Source: Polaribacter aestuariivivens
Lineage (GTDB): Bacteria; Bacteroidota; Bacteroidia; Flavobacteriales; Flavobacteriaceae
Length of the DNA stretch: 64,000 nucleotides
Direction of reading: 5' to 3'
Assembly (NCBI RefSeq): GCF_005885675.1
Contig: NZ_VANR01000002.1
Location: 1 to 64,000 of the forward strand
A program made the position numbers and the translations under genes. How positions within the stretch are numbered: the stretch's first letter is position 1; each line of letters starts with the position of its first letter. Positions 44,220 through 55,259 of this stretch are shown piece by piece. The notes beneath the pieces are model-generated. The model saw only the letters and a list, made by a program, of their open reading frames with translations. It was not told where the DNA came from and searched no databases.

Positions 44220-46658
44220 TTATATGTTTTTTTCGTTTTCTAAAAGAGCATCCAAGGCTACTAAATCTGGAACCAAAACCTGTCTAGCTTTACTTCCTTC
44301 AAAACCGCCAACAATTCCTGCAGCTTCTAATTGATCTATTAATCTACCAGCTCTATTGTATCCTAATTTTAATTTTCTTTGTAATAATGAAGCTGAACCT
44401 TGTTGTGCTGTAACAATAATTTCTGCTGCTTCTTTAAACAATTTGTCTCTATCTGCAATATCAATATCAATACTTGTGCCACTTTCATCATCTACGTATT
44501 CAGGTAATAAAAATGCTTCAGAATATGCTTTTTGAGAGCCAATAAAATCTGTAATTTTTTCTACTTCAGGCGTGTCTACAAATGCACATTGGATTCTATT
44601 TATATCGTTTCCAGCTGTATATAGTAAATCTCCACGACCAATTAATTGATCTGCACCACCAGCATCTAAAATGGTTCTAGAATCTATTTTAGATGTAACT
44701 CTAAATGCAATTCTTGCAGGGAAATTTGCCTTTATAATACCTGTAATTACATTTACAGAAGGTCTTTGAGTTGCAACAATTAAATGAATACCAATTGCTC
44801 TTGCCAATTGAGCTAAACGTGCAATTGGTGTTTCTACCTCTTTACCAGCAGTCATAATTAAATCGGCAAATTCATCAATAACTAAAACAATGTATGGTAA
44901 AAATTGATGACCATCATTTGGATTTAATTTTCGTTTTTTAAATTTAATATTGTATTCTTTAATGTTACGAACCATAGCTGCTTTTAACAGATCATAACGA
45001 TTATCCATTTCTATACAAAGTGAATTTAAAGTATGAACAACTTTTGTAGTATCTGTAATAATAGCTTCTTCAACATCTGGTAATTTTGCCAAATAATGTC
45101 TTTCTATTTTGTTGAATAAAGTTAATTCTACTTTCTTTGGATCGACCAAAATAAATTTAACTTCTGCAGGATGTTTTTTATACAATAAAGAGGTTAATAC
45201 AGCATTTAAACCAACAGATTTTCCTTGTCCTGTTGCACCTGCCATTAATAGGTGAGGCATTTTTGCTAAATCTATAACAAAAGTTTCGTTAGAAATTGTT
45301 TTACCTAAGGCTATAGGAAGTTCCATAGTAGATTCTTGAAATTTCTTCGAAGAAATTACAGAATGCATTGAAACAATGGTAGATTTTTTATTTGGCACCT
45401 CAATACCAATAGTTCCTTTTCCAGGAATTGGCGCAATAATACGAATTCCTAAAGCAGATAAAGAGAGTGCAATATCGTCTTCTAAATTTTTAATTTTTGA
45501 AATTCTAATTCCTGCTTCTGGTACTATTTCGTATAAAGTAATTGTAGGTCCAACAGTTGCTTTAATTTCTGCGATACCAATTTTGTAGTTTTTTAATGTG
45601 TCTACAATTCTATCTTTATTTGCTTCTAGTTCTTCAGGATCAATAGAAATTGTTTCATTATACTGTTTTAGTAAATTAAAAGTCGGAAATTTAAAATTCG
45701 CCAACTCTAAAGTTGGATCAAATTCACCAAAATCTTTTACTAATTTGTCAGACAAATTCTCTGTTTCGTGTTCTTCTTCTCTATGAATGGCAACATCAAT
45801 TTCTACTTCAGGTTCTGAATCTTCTTCATTTTTTTCTTCAACAGTAAGTGTTAGTTTTTCTTTTTTAGCACTAACGTCTGAATGTTTCGAAATAGTTGGG
45901 GTTAAATTTTCAACAGAAAGCTCAAACTCCGATTTTTCTTTTTTATCTTCAGTTGGCGTTGTTGTTAAATTTACTTTATTACTTTGATCTGTTTCAATAG
46001 AATCATTCTGAGGAACTTCTAATTCATCTTCTTCTTGTTTTTTCTGTTCTTTTTCTGCTCTTTTTTGCTTTAAACGTTCTAAAAACTCATGAAAAGTTAA
46101 TTTGTATCGTAAAACTAAGTAAGTGATTAATACAAATATTAAGATGATGGTTAGCCCTGTTTTACCAGTAAAAGTTTGAAGATATTCATTAATTTCAAAG
46201 CCAATGATACCTGATAATAGTGCAAATTTATCGTTAACAAAACCTAAAGTTATAGAAAGCCATAGCATTGCAATTAATGCCCAATTCCAAGAAATTATAA
46301 TTTTGGCAAATTTTTGTTGAAATAAAACAAATAAACCTGTTCTAAAAATTTGAAAAGCTATGATGAAAGCTCCAATTCCAAAACCTTTATAAATAAAAAA
46401 GTGACTTAAATTGGCACCAATTTTACCCAATAAATTTTTACTTTTTACAGCTTTATTACTCAATTGAGAAATGGTGCTTTGATCTTCTTGCCAATTAAAG
46501 AAAAAAGAGATAAAAGCAATACATAAAAAAAAGGCTAGAAATAACAGAAAAAAACCAATAATTGTTTGGGTTTGCTTTGTTTTTAAGAAAGCAAAAACAG
46601 AAGGTTTGTTTTCAGAAGAACTGCTTATTTTTTTTGTGCTTTGTTTTTTCTTAGCCAT
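44220..46658 (-). CDS. ftsK: DNA translocase FtsK
   Basis: The 812-residue protein has an N-terminal region with about four membrane helices (30-60, 85-110, 120-140, 168-186), a charged linker (about 190-300), then the motor: Walker A ATGQGKSVG (about 474-482), Walker B LVIDEFADL, and the C-terminal winged-helix gamma domain (SASLLQRKLKLGYNRAGRLI, starting about 755). It pumps DNA at the septum for chromosome segregation. Its downstream gene is lolA-like. Confidence 0.95.
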   Translation of the reverse strand: MAKKKQSTKKISSSSENKPSVFAFLKTKQTQTIIGFFLLFLAFFLCIAFISFFFNWQEDQSTISQLSNKAVKSKNLLGKIGANLSHFFIYKGFGIGAFIIAFQIFRTGLFVLFQQKFAKIIISWNWALIAMLWLSITLGFVNDKFALLSGIIGFEINEYLQTFTGKTGLTIILIFVLITYLVLRYKLTFHEFLERLKQKRAEKEQKKQEEDELEVPQNDSIETDQSNKVNLTTTPTEDKKEKSEFELSVENLTPTISKHSDVSAKKEKLTLTVEEKNEEDSEPEVEIDVAIHREEEHETENLSDKLVKDFGEFDPTLELANFKFPTFNLLKQYNETISIDPEELEANKDRIVDTLKNYKIGIAEIKATVGPTITLYEIVPEAGIRISKIKNLEDDIALSLSALGIRIIAPIPGKGTIGIEVPNKKSTIVSMHSVISSKKFQESTMELPIALGKTISNETFVIDLAKMPHLLMAGATGQGKSVGLNAVLTSLLYKKHPAEVKFILVDPKKVELTLFNKIERHYLAKLPDVEEAIITDTTKVVHTLNSLCIEMDNRYDLLKAAMVRNIKEYNIKFKKRKLNPNDGHQFLPYIVLVIDEFADLIMTAGKEVETPIARLAQLARAIGIHLIVATQRPSVNVITGIIKANFPARIAFRVTSKIDSRTILDAGGADQLIGRGDLLYTAGNDINRIQCAFVDTPEVEKITDFIGSQKAYSEAFLLPEYVDDESGTSIDIDIADRDKLFKEAAEIIVTAQQGSASLLQRKLKLGYNRAGRLIDQLEAAGIVGGFEGSKARQVLVPDLVALDALLENEKNI

Positions 46659-46700
46659 TAATTTTTTAAATAATTTTAAAAGTTATTTTGTGCTTATTTG

Positions 46701-47081
46701 CTAAAATAATAAATTGATTTTTGGTAGGTAGATAAAACCCGCAATTATTAAAGAAATAATAGCTGCAAAAGTTGGTGCGCCTGCAGCAATGTCTTTAATA
46801 AAACCAATTTTTACATGAAATTCTGGATGAATAAAATCTGCGATTTCTTCAATAGCTGTATTTACAGCTTCTGCTACTAAAACAAGACCAATTGCTAAAA
46901 ATTGTAGCATCCATTCTGTATTAGAAATATCAAAATAAAATCCCAATCCAATAGCAAAAAGAGCTATGCAAAGTTGTGCTTTTATACTATCTTCAGTAGT
47001 AATTAGTAACCAAGCACCTCTAAATGCAAATTTTAAACTTCGCAATCTTCCTCTAAAAAAACCGTCGTTAGGATTTTTCAT
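46701..47081 (-). CDS. dgkA: Diacylglycerol/undecaprenol kinase family protein
   Basis: The 126-residue membrane protein has about three helices (38-50, 58-78, 98-120). AEAVNTAIEEIADF carries the E-x-N-T-A-x-E motif and KDIAAGAPTF the second active-site segment. DgkA phosphorylates lipid headgroups; the undecaprenol-kinase variety is equally possible. It lies 4 bp downstream of tpx, before ftsK. Confidence 0.88.
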   Translation of the reverse strand: MKNPNDGFFRGRLRSLKFAFRGAWLLITTEDSIKAQLCIALFAIGLGFYFDISNTEWMLQFLAIGLVLVAEAVNTAIEEIADFIHPEFHVKIGFIKDIAAGAPTFAAIISLIIAGFIYLPKINLLF

Positions 47082-47085
47082 GAAA

Positions 47086-47583
47086 TTATAACGCTTTTAA
47101 AGCCTTTTCGTAATTTGGTTCATCTACAATTTCAGGAACTTGCTCTGTATATATTACTTTTCCATTCGTATCAACAATAATTACAGCTCTAGAAAGTAAG
47201 TGGGCTAGTGGTCCGTTTTTAATTTCTAATTGATAATCTTTACCAAAGCTACCAGTAGCAAAATCTGAAAGCATTTCTACATTTTCAATTCCTTCTGCAC
47301 CACAAAAACGAGCTTGAGCGAAAGGTAAATCTTTAGAAATACATAAAACAACTGTATTTTCTAATGCAGATGCTTTTTTATTAAATTCACGAACGGAAGT
47401 TGCACAAGTTCCAGTATCAACAGAAGGAAAAATATTTAAAATGATGTTTTTTCCTGAAAAATCGGTCAAACCTTTATGTCCTAATTCTACTGTTGTTAAT
47501 TTAAAATCTGGTGCGCTTTCACCAATTTTAGGTAAATTTCCTATAGTTTGTATTGCGTTTCCTTTTAAAGTGATATCTGCCAT
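47086..47583 (-). CDS. tpx: Thiol peroxidase
   Basis: The 165-residue peroxiredoxin has the peroxidatic Cys in SVDTGTCATSVREF (about 54-67), the resolving Cys in FAQARFCGAEG (about 88-98), and the Tpx N-terminal GNAIQTIGNLPKIGE. It reduces peroxides with thioredoxin. A good promoter lies upstream. Confidence 0.94.
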   Translation of the reverse strand: MADITLKGNAIQTIGNLPKIGESAPDFKLTTVELGHKGLTDFSGKNIILNIFPSVDTGTCATSVREFNKKASALENTVVLCISKDLPFAQARFCGAEGIENVEMLSDFATGSFGKDYQLEIKNGPLAHLLSRAVIIVDTNGKVIYTEQVPEIVDEPNYEKALKAL

Positions 47584-47603
47584 TTTTAAGAATTTTAGTT
47601 TGT

Positions 47604-47635
47604 CAAAAATAACTAAATTTCTTCTAATACTTCAA
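47604..47635 (-). promoter_or_regulatory. Promoter of tpx (TTG-N21-TATTTTTG)
   Basis: Read on the minus strand: TTG at 47633-47635, 21-nt spacer, TATTTTTG at 47604-47611. The tpx ATG is 20 nt downstream. The spacing is slightly longer than the usual 19. Confidence 0.45.
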
Positions 47636-47709
47636 GCAAAATTGCGGAAGTTGTTATGCGAAAAATCTTTATGATATATGTATCTTCGCATTCCGAAAAA
47701 TGAATAAAA

Positions 47710-49110
47710 TTGAATATTTCTCAATACACATCTGAGTTCAAATACAATTGGAAACTTGCAGCACCAGTAATGTTAGGTATGCTGGGTCATACTTTTGTGA
47801 GCTTTGTTGATAATATAATGGTTGGTCAAATTGGAACTGCTGAATTGGCTGCAGTTTCTTTGGGAAATAGTTTTATGTTTATTGCAATGTCAATTGGAAT
47901 TGGTTTTTCTACAGCGATTACACCTTTAATTGCTGAAGCAGACTCTTCAAACAACCTTCAACAAGCAAGGTCTGCCTATAAACACGGACTATTTCTATGT
48001 ACTGTTTTAGGTATTTTAATGTTTTTAGTCGTTTTCTTTTCCAAACCTTTAATGCATTTAATGCAACAGCCAAAGGAAGTTGTTGCGTTGGCAATTCCTT
48101 ATTTAGACTTGGTTGCTTTTTCACTAATTCCTTTAATTGTTTTTCAAGCTATTAAGCAATTTAGTGATGGAATGTCTATGACTAAATATCCAATGCATGC
48201 AACACTTTTGGCAAATATTATAAACATAATTTTAAACTATTTACTAATTTTTGGGAAATTTGGTTTTCCTGAATTAGGTATAGTTGGTGCGGCATATGGA
48301 ACTTTAGTTTCTAGAATAATTATGGTTATTTATTTATGGTTGGTTTTGCGATTTAAAGAAAGATCTGGACGAATTGTAAAAGGAATACAATTTTTTGTTT
48401 TAGATATTTTAATGATTAGGAAGATTATTAATTTAGGTTCTTTAAGCGCGATGCAAATGTTTTTTGAAGTTGCTATTTTTACAGCAGCTATTTGGTTGAG
48501 TGGTTTGTTGGGTAAAAATCCGCAAGCAGCAAATCAAATAGCGTTAAACTTATCATCAATGACTTTTATGGTTGCAATGGGGTTGAGTGTAGCTTCAATG
48601 ATTAGAGTAGGAAACCAAAAAGGATTGCAAAATTTTAAAGAACTTCGTAGAATTGCTTTTTCACTTTTTTTTCTTGGAACTTTATTGGCAACTTTTTTTG
48701 CTTTGATATTTTTTATCTTTCATAAAAGTTTACCTAACATTTATGTAGATTTAAATGACTCCGTAAATTTTAATGATAATATGGAGGTTTTATCAATTGC
48801 TTCAAATTTATTACTTGCAGCTGCTTTTTTTCAAATATCAGACAGTATTCAAGTGGTGGTTTTAGGGGCTTTACGTGGTTTGCAAGATGTTAAAATACCA
48901 ACTATTTTAACTTTTATATCATATTGGATTGTAGGTTTTCCTGTTTCTTACTTTTTAGGTAAAGAAGATATGTATGGAAGTTTTGGAATTTGGTTAGGAT
49001 TATTGGCAGGTTTAACAACTGCTTCTATTTTATTATTTATAAGATTTAATTTCTTAACTTTAAAATTAATAAGAGAAAAACAAGAACAAGAAATACCACA
49101 ACAGGTTTAA
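47710..49110 (+). CDS. MATE family efflux transporter
   Basis: The 466-residue protein has about twelve membrane segments, in two halves. GHTFVSFVDNIMVGQIGTAELAAVSLG and the matching Gln/Asn-rich loop in the second half (QAANQIALNLSSMTFMVAMG) are MATE hallmarks. It likely exports cationic drugs with Na+ or H+. The start is TTG at 47710; a separate ATG frame 10 bp upstream (47700) runs only 11 codons and overlaps it out of frame. The drug substrate is not known. Confidence 0.9.
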   Translation: MNISQYTSEFKYNWKLAAPVMLGMLGHTFVSFVDNIMVGQIGTAELAAVSLGNSFMFIAMSIGIGFSTAITPLIAEADSSNNLQQARSAYKHGLFLCTVLGILMFLVVFFSKPLMHLMQQPKEVVALAIPYLDLVAFSLIPLIVFQAIKQFSDGMSMTKYPMHATLLANIINIILNYLLIFGKFGFPELGIVGAAYGTLVSRIIMVIYLWLVLRFKERSGRIVKGIQFFVLDILMIRKIINLGSLSAMQMFFEVAIFTAAIWLSGLLGKNPQAANQIALNLSSMTFMVAMGLSVASMIRVGNQKGLQNFKELRRIAFSLFFLGTLLATFFALIFFIFHKSLPNIYVDLNDSVNFNDNMEVLSIASNLLLAAAFFQISDSIQVVVLGALRGLQDVKIPTILTFISYWIVGFPVSYFLGKEDMYGSFGIWLGLLAGLTTASILLFIRFNFLTLKLIREKQEQEIPQQV

Positions 49111-49134
49111 GGCTTTCATAAAAAACAAATTAAA

Positions 49135-49359
49135 ATGAATTTACCAAAATTTTTATTAGCAGATAACAGTAATTTTCCAGATGATATTTTTGTATTACAT
49201 ACTGAGTTTCCACGATTTGTAATTAATTTAAAAGATGATGAAATTGAGTGGTTTGAAGATTTAACTGGAGAAAGTGAAGAAGATATTGCAACAGAATTAG
49301 CAGATTTGATGGACAAAGCTGGTGAGTTTTATGATGAAGAGATGAAACAATATCAATAA
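49135..49359 (+). CDS. Small acidic conserved protein of unknown function
   Basis: The 74-residue protein is strongly acidic (DDEIEWFEDLTGESEEDIA) with no signal peptide. Its regular start 25 bp after the MATE stop and terminator directly downstream support a real gene. I did not recognise a domain family. Confidence 0.7.
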   Translation: MNLPKFLLADNSNFPDDIFVLHTEFPRFVINLKDDEIEWFEDLTGESEEDIATELADLMDKAGEFYDEEMKQYQ

Positions 49360-49385
49360 TAATTTATCAAACAATTAAAAAAAAG

Positions 49386-49417
49386 AAAACCTCATTTCAG
49401 TTAAGAAATGAGGTTTT
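49386..49417. terminator. Bidirectional terminator between the small acidic gene and the DEAD-box gene
   Basis: A 13-bp stem, AAAACCTCATTTC (49386-49398) with its complement (49405-49417), has a 6-nt loop, flanked by A and T runs. Confidence 0.9.
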
Positions 49418-49436
49418 TTATGTTGTAAGATACATA

Positions 49437-51242
49437 TTAAGATTTTTCTTTACGCTTTCTTCCGAAACCACCTGGTTTTCTGTCTTTGCTAGAGTTAGAT
49501 GAGCGTCTGTCAGATTTTCCTCTTCCAAAATCGCTACTTCTTTTAGAAGAACCTTCTGTACTTCTACGTCTTCCAAAACCTCCATCTTTTTTACCGAAAG
49601 GTTTTTTTCCTCCTCTTCTTCCTCCTCCAGAACGTTCTTTTTTTGTAATTTCTACATTTACTGAACGTCCATCAAAATCTGGTTGATTAGCAGCAAAAGC
49701 TTCTAAAGTTTTATCTTCGAAATTTTTATCAATTTCAAAAAATGAAAAAGTATCTAAAATATCAATTGCACCAATTTCTATTTTATCTCCAATATTTTGC
49801 TCATTGATTAAACCAATTAATTTTCCAGGATTTAAGCTGTCTTTTCTACCAATATTAATAAAAAAACGTGTCATGTTTTCATTAGTAGATCTAGCTCTAG
49901 AATTATCTCTAGATGATAAATCGTTTAAATCTTTAGCATTTTCGTAGTATGCTAACATGGTATTAAACTCTAAAGAAACAAATTTTTGAATTAATTCTTC
50001 TCTATTTAAACTTTCTAATTTTTCGTAAATATTTGGTAAGAATTCGCTAATTTCAGATTCGTTTACTTCTGTATTTTGAACTTTATCAATTAAATTCATT
50101 AATTGGTTTTGAACAATTTCTTTACCTGTAGGAACTTTGGTTTCTACAAATTTCTTTTTAATAATTCTCTCAATTGCTCTAAGCTTACCTTTTTCTTTTC
50201 CATTTACTAAAACAATGGAAATTCCTTTATTACCTGCTCTTCCAGTTCTACCACTTCTGTGAGTATAGTTTTCTATTTGATCTGGTAATTTGTGGTTTAA
50301 AACGTGTGTTAATTCAGTAACATCCAATCCACGAGCTGCAACATCTGTTGCTACTAAAATTTGAATTGTTTTTTTACGGAATTTGCCCATTACAGAATCT
50401 CTTTGACCTTGAGATAAATCTCCATGTAAAGAATCTGCACTGTAACCATCTTTTATTAAATTATCAGCAACTTCTTGCGTTTCTCTACGAGTTCTACAAA
50501 AAATGATGGCATAAATATCTGGATTTAAATCCGCAATTCTCTTTAAAGCTGGGTAACGTGTTCTTTCGGTAACCGAATAATATTCGTGACTTACATTATC
50601 TGAACCTTGATTTTTTTCACCAGAAGTAATTTCTACTGGCTTTGTCATATAATTTCTTGCAATAGATTCCACTTCTCTTGGAAATGTTGCAGAAAATAAT
50701 AAGGTTTGTTTTGTTTCTGGAGTTGCTTCTAAAACTTTATCAAGTTCGTCTTTAAAGCCCATGTTTAACATTTCATCAGCTTCGTCTAAAACTAGCCACT
50801 GAACATTACCTAATTTTAAAGCTCTTCTGTTGATTAAATCTACAGTTCTACCTGGAGTTCCAACAACAATTTGAGATCCTCTTTTTAACGACCTTATTTG
50901 CTGTTCCATATTTGCACCACCATAAACTGTTGTAACTTTTACATTTGGTAAGTATTTACAAAAGTCTTCAATGTTTTTACCAATTTGTACTGCAAGTTCT
51001 CTTGTTGGAGATAGTATTATTGCTTGTACATTGCTATTACTTTCATCTAAAAGTTCTAATATTGGTAAACTAAATGCTGCAGTTTTTCCTGTACCTGTTT
51101 GAGCAAATGCTTTTAAATCTGTATTAGAAGATATGATTTGAGGAATTGCTTTTTCTTGTATAACAGTTGGTTTTTCATAACCTAAATCTGTTAATGCTTT
51201 TACTATAGGTGCTTTTAGCCCTATTTCTTTAAATGTTGACAT
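49437..51242 (-). CDS. DEAD-box RNA helicase with DbpA-like RNA-binding and Gly/Arg-rich tail
   Basis: The 601-residue helicase has Walker A AQTGTGKT (47-54), DEAD (153-156), SAT (184-186) and the HRSGRTGRAG motif VI (328-337). A DbpA-type RNA-binding domain lies at about 455-535 (TRFFINIGRKDSLNPGKL), followed by a Gly/Arg/Lys-rich tail (about 535-601). It is CsdA/DeaD-like and may serve cold adaptation or ribosome assembly. Its 5' leader is about 100 nt and carries a sharp promoter. Confidence 0.94.
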   Translation of the reverse strand: MSTFKEIGLKAPIVKALTDLGYEKPTVIQEKAIPQIISSNTDLKAFAQTGTGKTAAFSLPILELLDESNSNVQAIILSPTRELAVQIGKNIEDFCKYLPNVKVTTVYGGANMEQQIRSLKRGSQIVVGTPGRTVDLINRRALKLGNVQWLVLDEADEMLNMGFKDELDKVLEATPETKQTLLFSATFPREVESIARNYMTKPVEITSGEKNQGSDNVSHEYYSVTERTRYPALKRIADLNPDIYAIIFCRTRRETQEVADNLIKDGYSADSLHGDLSQGQRDSVMGKFRKKTIQILVATDVAARGLDVTELTHVLNHKLPDQIENYTHRSGRTGRAGNKGISIVLVNGKEKGKLRAIERIIKKKFVETKVPTGKEIVQNQLMNLIDKVQNTEVNESEISEFLPNIYEKLESLNREELIQKFVSLEFNTMLAYYENAKDLNDLSSRDNSRARSTNENMTRFFINIGRKDSLNPGKLIGLINEQNIGDKIEIGAIDILDTFSFFEIDKNFEDKTLEAFAANQPDFDGRSVNVEITKKERSGGGRRGGKKPFGKKDGGFGRRRSTEGSSKRSSDFGRGKSDRRSSNSSKDRKPGGFGRKRKEKS

Positions 51243-51350
51243 TACTGTGTTTTTGTAGATTCACAGAACGCCCACCTGCAAATCAAATTATAATTTTCGA
51301 CTTGTTTTTTTATTGATTTTTATTGAAAAAAAATCAAAATTAAAAACGTG
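51243..51350 (-). promoter_or_regulatory. Long 5' leader of the DEAD-box helicase gene
   Basis: From the promoter at 51351-51380 the transcript has about 100 nt before ATG 51242. The segment next to the start (GCAGGTGGGCG, then CTGTG...CACAG just before the ATG) is more GC-rich than its surroundings and can form a small hairpin ending two bases before the ATG. Long leaders are typical of cold-induced helicase genes; the RNA function here is inferred. Confidence 0.45.
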
Positions 51351-51380
51351 CAAAGGTACATTAAATTAAATGAATAGCAA
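51351..51380 (-). promoter_or_regulatory. Promoter of the DEAD-box helicase gene (TTG-N19-TACCTTTG)
   Basis: On the minus strand: TTG at 51378-51380, 19-nt spacer, TACCTTTG at 51351-51358; this is an exact fit to the Bacteroidota -33/-7 consensus. The -33 box ends 16 bp from the stop of the upstream lipoprotein gene. Confidence 0.7.
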
Positions 51381-51396
51381 TTTTTAAACAATTTAT

Positions 51397-52779
51397 TTAA
51401 TTTTTGTTCAATTCTCTAAGTTGAGTGTAAATTTTTGGAGAAGATATTGATGCAAAACCGTTTTCTATAATTCCGTTTTTATTAATTAAAATGGTTCTTG
51501 GCATTTTGCTCGTTAAAAAGGAGTTTGCAGGATTTTCTGCATTGATAAAATATTGGTCCTTAATGTCTATACGATTTATTTGGTCTTTATTATTTCCATC
51601 AATCTTAACAATTAAAAATTGTATGTTTTTATAATTGTTTTTAAAATATTTAAACTTTGAAGCAATATAGTTTCTTGAAACATATTCTGGATTCCAAAAA
51701 TAAAGTACGGTTTTTTTATCTTTTATAATTTCTTCAATATCAATTTCATGATTTGTAAAATCAAGAATAGGAAAGCCTTTTAATTTGGTACCTTTCTTTA
51801 AAGTTTTATTATCGCTTAAAAGTTTTTTAATGAGTTCTTTATCTTCTTTATTACTAGAATATTCGAAAAAAGACTGAAATGTATTTTCATTAATGTTACA
51901 GCTTGATTTTTTGTAAAAATGATCTAAAACAGTTCTTTTAAGAAAAGCATTTTTAGAGTCTTCAGAATCAATTTTTGAGTTGATTGTAGATAACAAATCC
52001 ATTGTAAACTTAGATGAATAGTTCTTCATCATTGGTTTGTGCCCTAAAGAATAAGTAATGTTATATAAATAATTTCTAATGTATTCAGCATAAGGTGTGT
52101 AATACATTAAAGAATCACTATTTAAATCTATTTTCTTTCTGTAATCATAAAAGGCAGCATCTATTTTTGGAAAACTTTTAAGTCTTTTATACTTAACATG
52201 TTCAATAGGATAACTTTCCATATGTGAATAAATAGGAAAAGTTAAAGCTGTTTTTAATATTTTTTTATAGCCTTCAGTTTCATTTGGGTGTTCTGTAATG
52301 TAGCTATTGTAAGTTTGCAGTCTTATTGCTAGTATGGAATCTACTTTCTTCTTGTAAGCGTTTGGTTTTAATTCATTTAAAGCGTAAAAAAAACGGTTGT
52401 CGTTTTCGTTTTCTAAAAAGCAATCAATTAAAATGTTATTTCTTTCTGCACCTTTTCCAGTATACACTAACGATTCATCAAAATCCCAAGTATTTAAACG
52501 CAGCATCAAACTATCTTGAGGTTCAATATAAATATATTGGTTTTCTACACCATGAACAAAGTAGTAAAGTCCTTCATTTAAACCTTTGTACTTGTTTATA
52601 AACTTATTTCTAGCGTCTAATTTTAACGTATCAATTACATTTTTCATAGAGTACAAAACAACATGTCTTGATTTTGGATTAATAATTTTACCACCAAAAA
52701 AAGTTTCTGTGTTTTTATTGTTTGTACAACTAATAAAAGTTGCTAAAAATAGTAATATGTAAAATATATTTTTATTCAT
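51397..52779 (-). CDS. Lipoprotein with thioredoxin-like (TlpA-type) C-terminal domain lacking CxxC
   Basis: The 460-residue protein has a lipoprotein signal peptide ending FISCT, with Cys18 as the lipid site. It has a beta-rich N-terminal domain (about 25-110) and a helical middle, then a TlpA-like fold from about 330: FPILDFTNHEIDIEEI, KKTVLYFWNPEYVSRNY, PRTILINKNGIIENG. Where TlpA has WCxxC there is WNPEYV, so it cannot do disulfide exchange. It may be a substrate-binding or scaffold relative. No redox partner is adjacent. Confidence 0.78.
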   Translation of the reverse strand: MNKNIFYILLFLATFISCTNNKNTETFFGGKIINPKSRHVVLYSMKNVIDTLKLDARNKFINKYKGLNEGLYYFVHGVENQYIYIEPQDSLMLRLNTWDFDESLVYTGKGAERNNILIDCFLENENDNRFFYALNELKPNAYKKKVDSILAIRLQTYNSYITEHPNETEGYKKILKTALTFPIYSHMESYPIEHVKYKRLKSFPKIDAAFYDYRKKIDLNSDSLMYYTPYAEYIRNYLYNITYSLGHKPMMKNYSSKFTMDLLSTINSKIDSEDSKNAFLKRTVLDHFYKKSSCNINENTFQSFFEYSSNKEDKELIKKLLSDNKTLKKGTKLKGFPILDFTNHEIDIEEIIKDKKTVLYFWNPEYVSRNYIASKFKYFKNNYKNIQFLIVKIDGNNKDQINRIDIKDQYFINAENPANSFLTSKMPRTILINKNGIIENGFASISSPKIYTQLRELNKN

Positions 52780-52891
52780 TTATTATTGTTAATGTAACAC
52801 ACAAATGTAAAAATTCAAAACAGGCAACCTTGTTAATTCACTGTTAAAAATGGTTGTATTTATATTGTATTTACTGTTAATTTTTCGATAA

Positions 52892-54583
<1,692 letters not shown>

Positions 54584-54605
54584 AACATATATTTTTATAA
54601 ATATG

Positions 54606-54639
54606 AAGACCTAACAGAAGTTAAAATCTGTTAGGTCTT
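54606..54639 (+). terminator. Terminator after the ABC-F gene
   Basis: A perfect 13-bp stem, AAGACCTAACAGA (54606-54618) with its complement (54627-54639), has an 8-nt loop and a long T run. Confidence 0.93.
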
Positions 54640-54726
54640 TTTTTTTATAAAAAAAATAAAATAAAGTGCGACACATTTACAAAATTTGCGTTCTTATATT
54701 GTAAGAGAAAATTAACCAACCTTTTT

Positions 54727-55254
54727 TTGAACACAAAACAACTCATACAAAATTGTAAAAAGAATGATTATTCTGCTCAGATGGAAATATATCATAACTA
54801 CAAGAATATGATGTTTTGTAGTGCTGTAAGAATTGTAAAAAGTAGGGAAGAAGCAGAAGATCTCGTTCAAGATTCGTTTATAAAAGGTTTTGAAAAAATA
54901 CATCAACTAAAAGATGATGCAAATTTAGGAGCTTGGTTAAAAAGAATTGTAATTAATAAAGCTTTAGATACAATTAGAGAAAGGAAAAACATTGTTTTTG
55001 TTGATGAAACATTTGTTTTAGAAACAGAACAAGCGAATACAATAGATGAAGTTCCTTCAGAAATTTCTGTAGATTTTATTAAAAAATGTATTTACAAGCT
55101 CAAAGAAAAATATAGAATAATTTTGATTTTGTACATGATTGAAGATTACAATCATAGAGAAATTTCAACAATATTAAAATTAAAAGAAAGCACCGTTAGA
55201 AATCAATATAAAAGAGGTAAAGACCAACTTTTAAAAATGATTCAAAAAAAATAA
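54727..55254 (+). CDS. ECF-type RNA polymerase sigma factor
   Basis: The 175-residue protein has sigma region 2 (SREEAEDLVQDSFIKGFEKI, about 40-59) and region 4 (YRIILILYMIEDYNHREIS, then STILKLKESTVRNQYKRG; about 130-165), without region 3, as in extracytoplasmic-function sigma factors. The start is TTG at 54727; the next Met is at residue 19, which would remove part of region 2. The putative anti-sigma gene starts 5 bp after its stop. The target genes are unknown. Confidence 0.9.
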   Translation: MNTKQLIQNCKKNDYSAQMEIYHNYKNMMFCSAVRIVKSREEAEDLVQDSFIKGFEKIHQLKDDANLGAWLKRIVINKALDTIRERKNIVFVDETFVLETEQANTIDEVPSEISVDFIKKCIYKLKEKYRIILILYMIEDYNHREISTILKLKESTVRNQYKRGKDQLLKMIQKK

Positions 55255-55259
55255 AGAAA

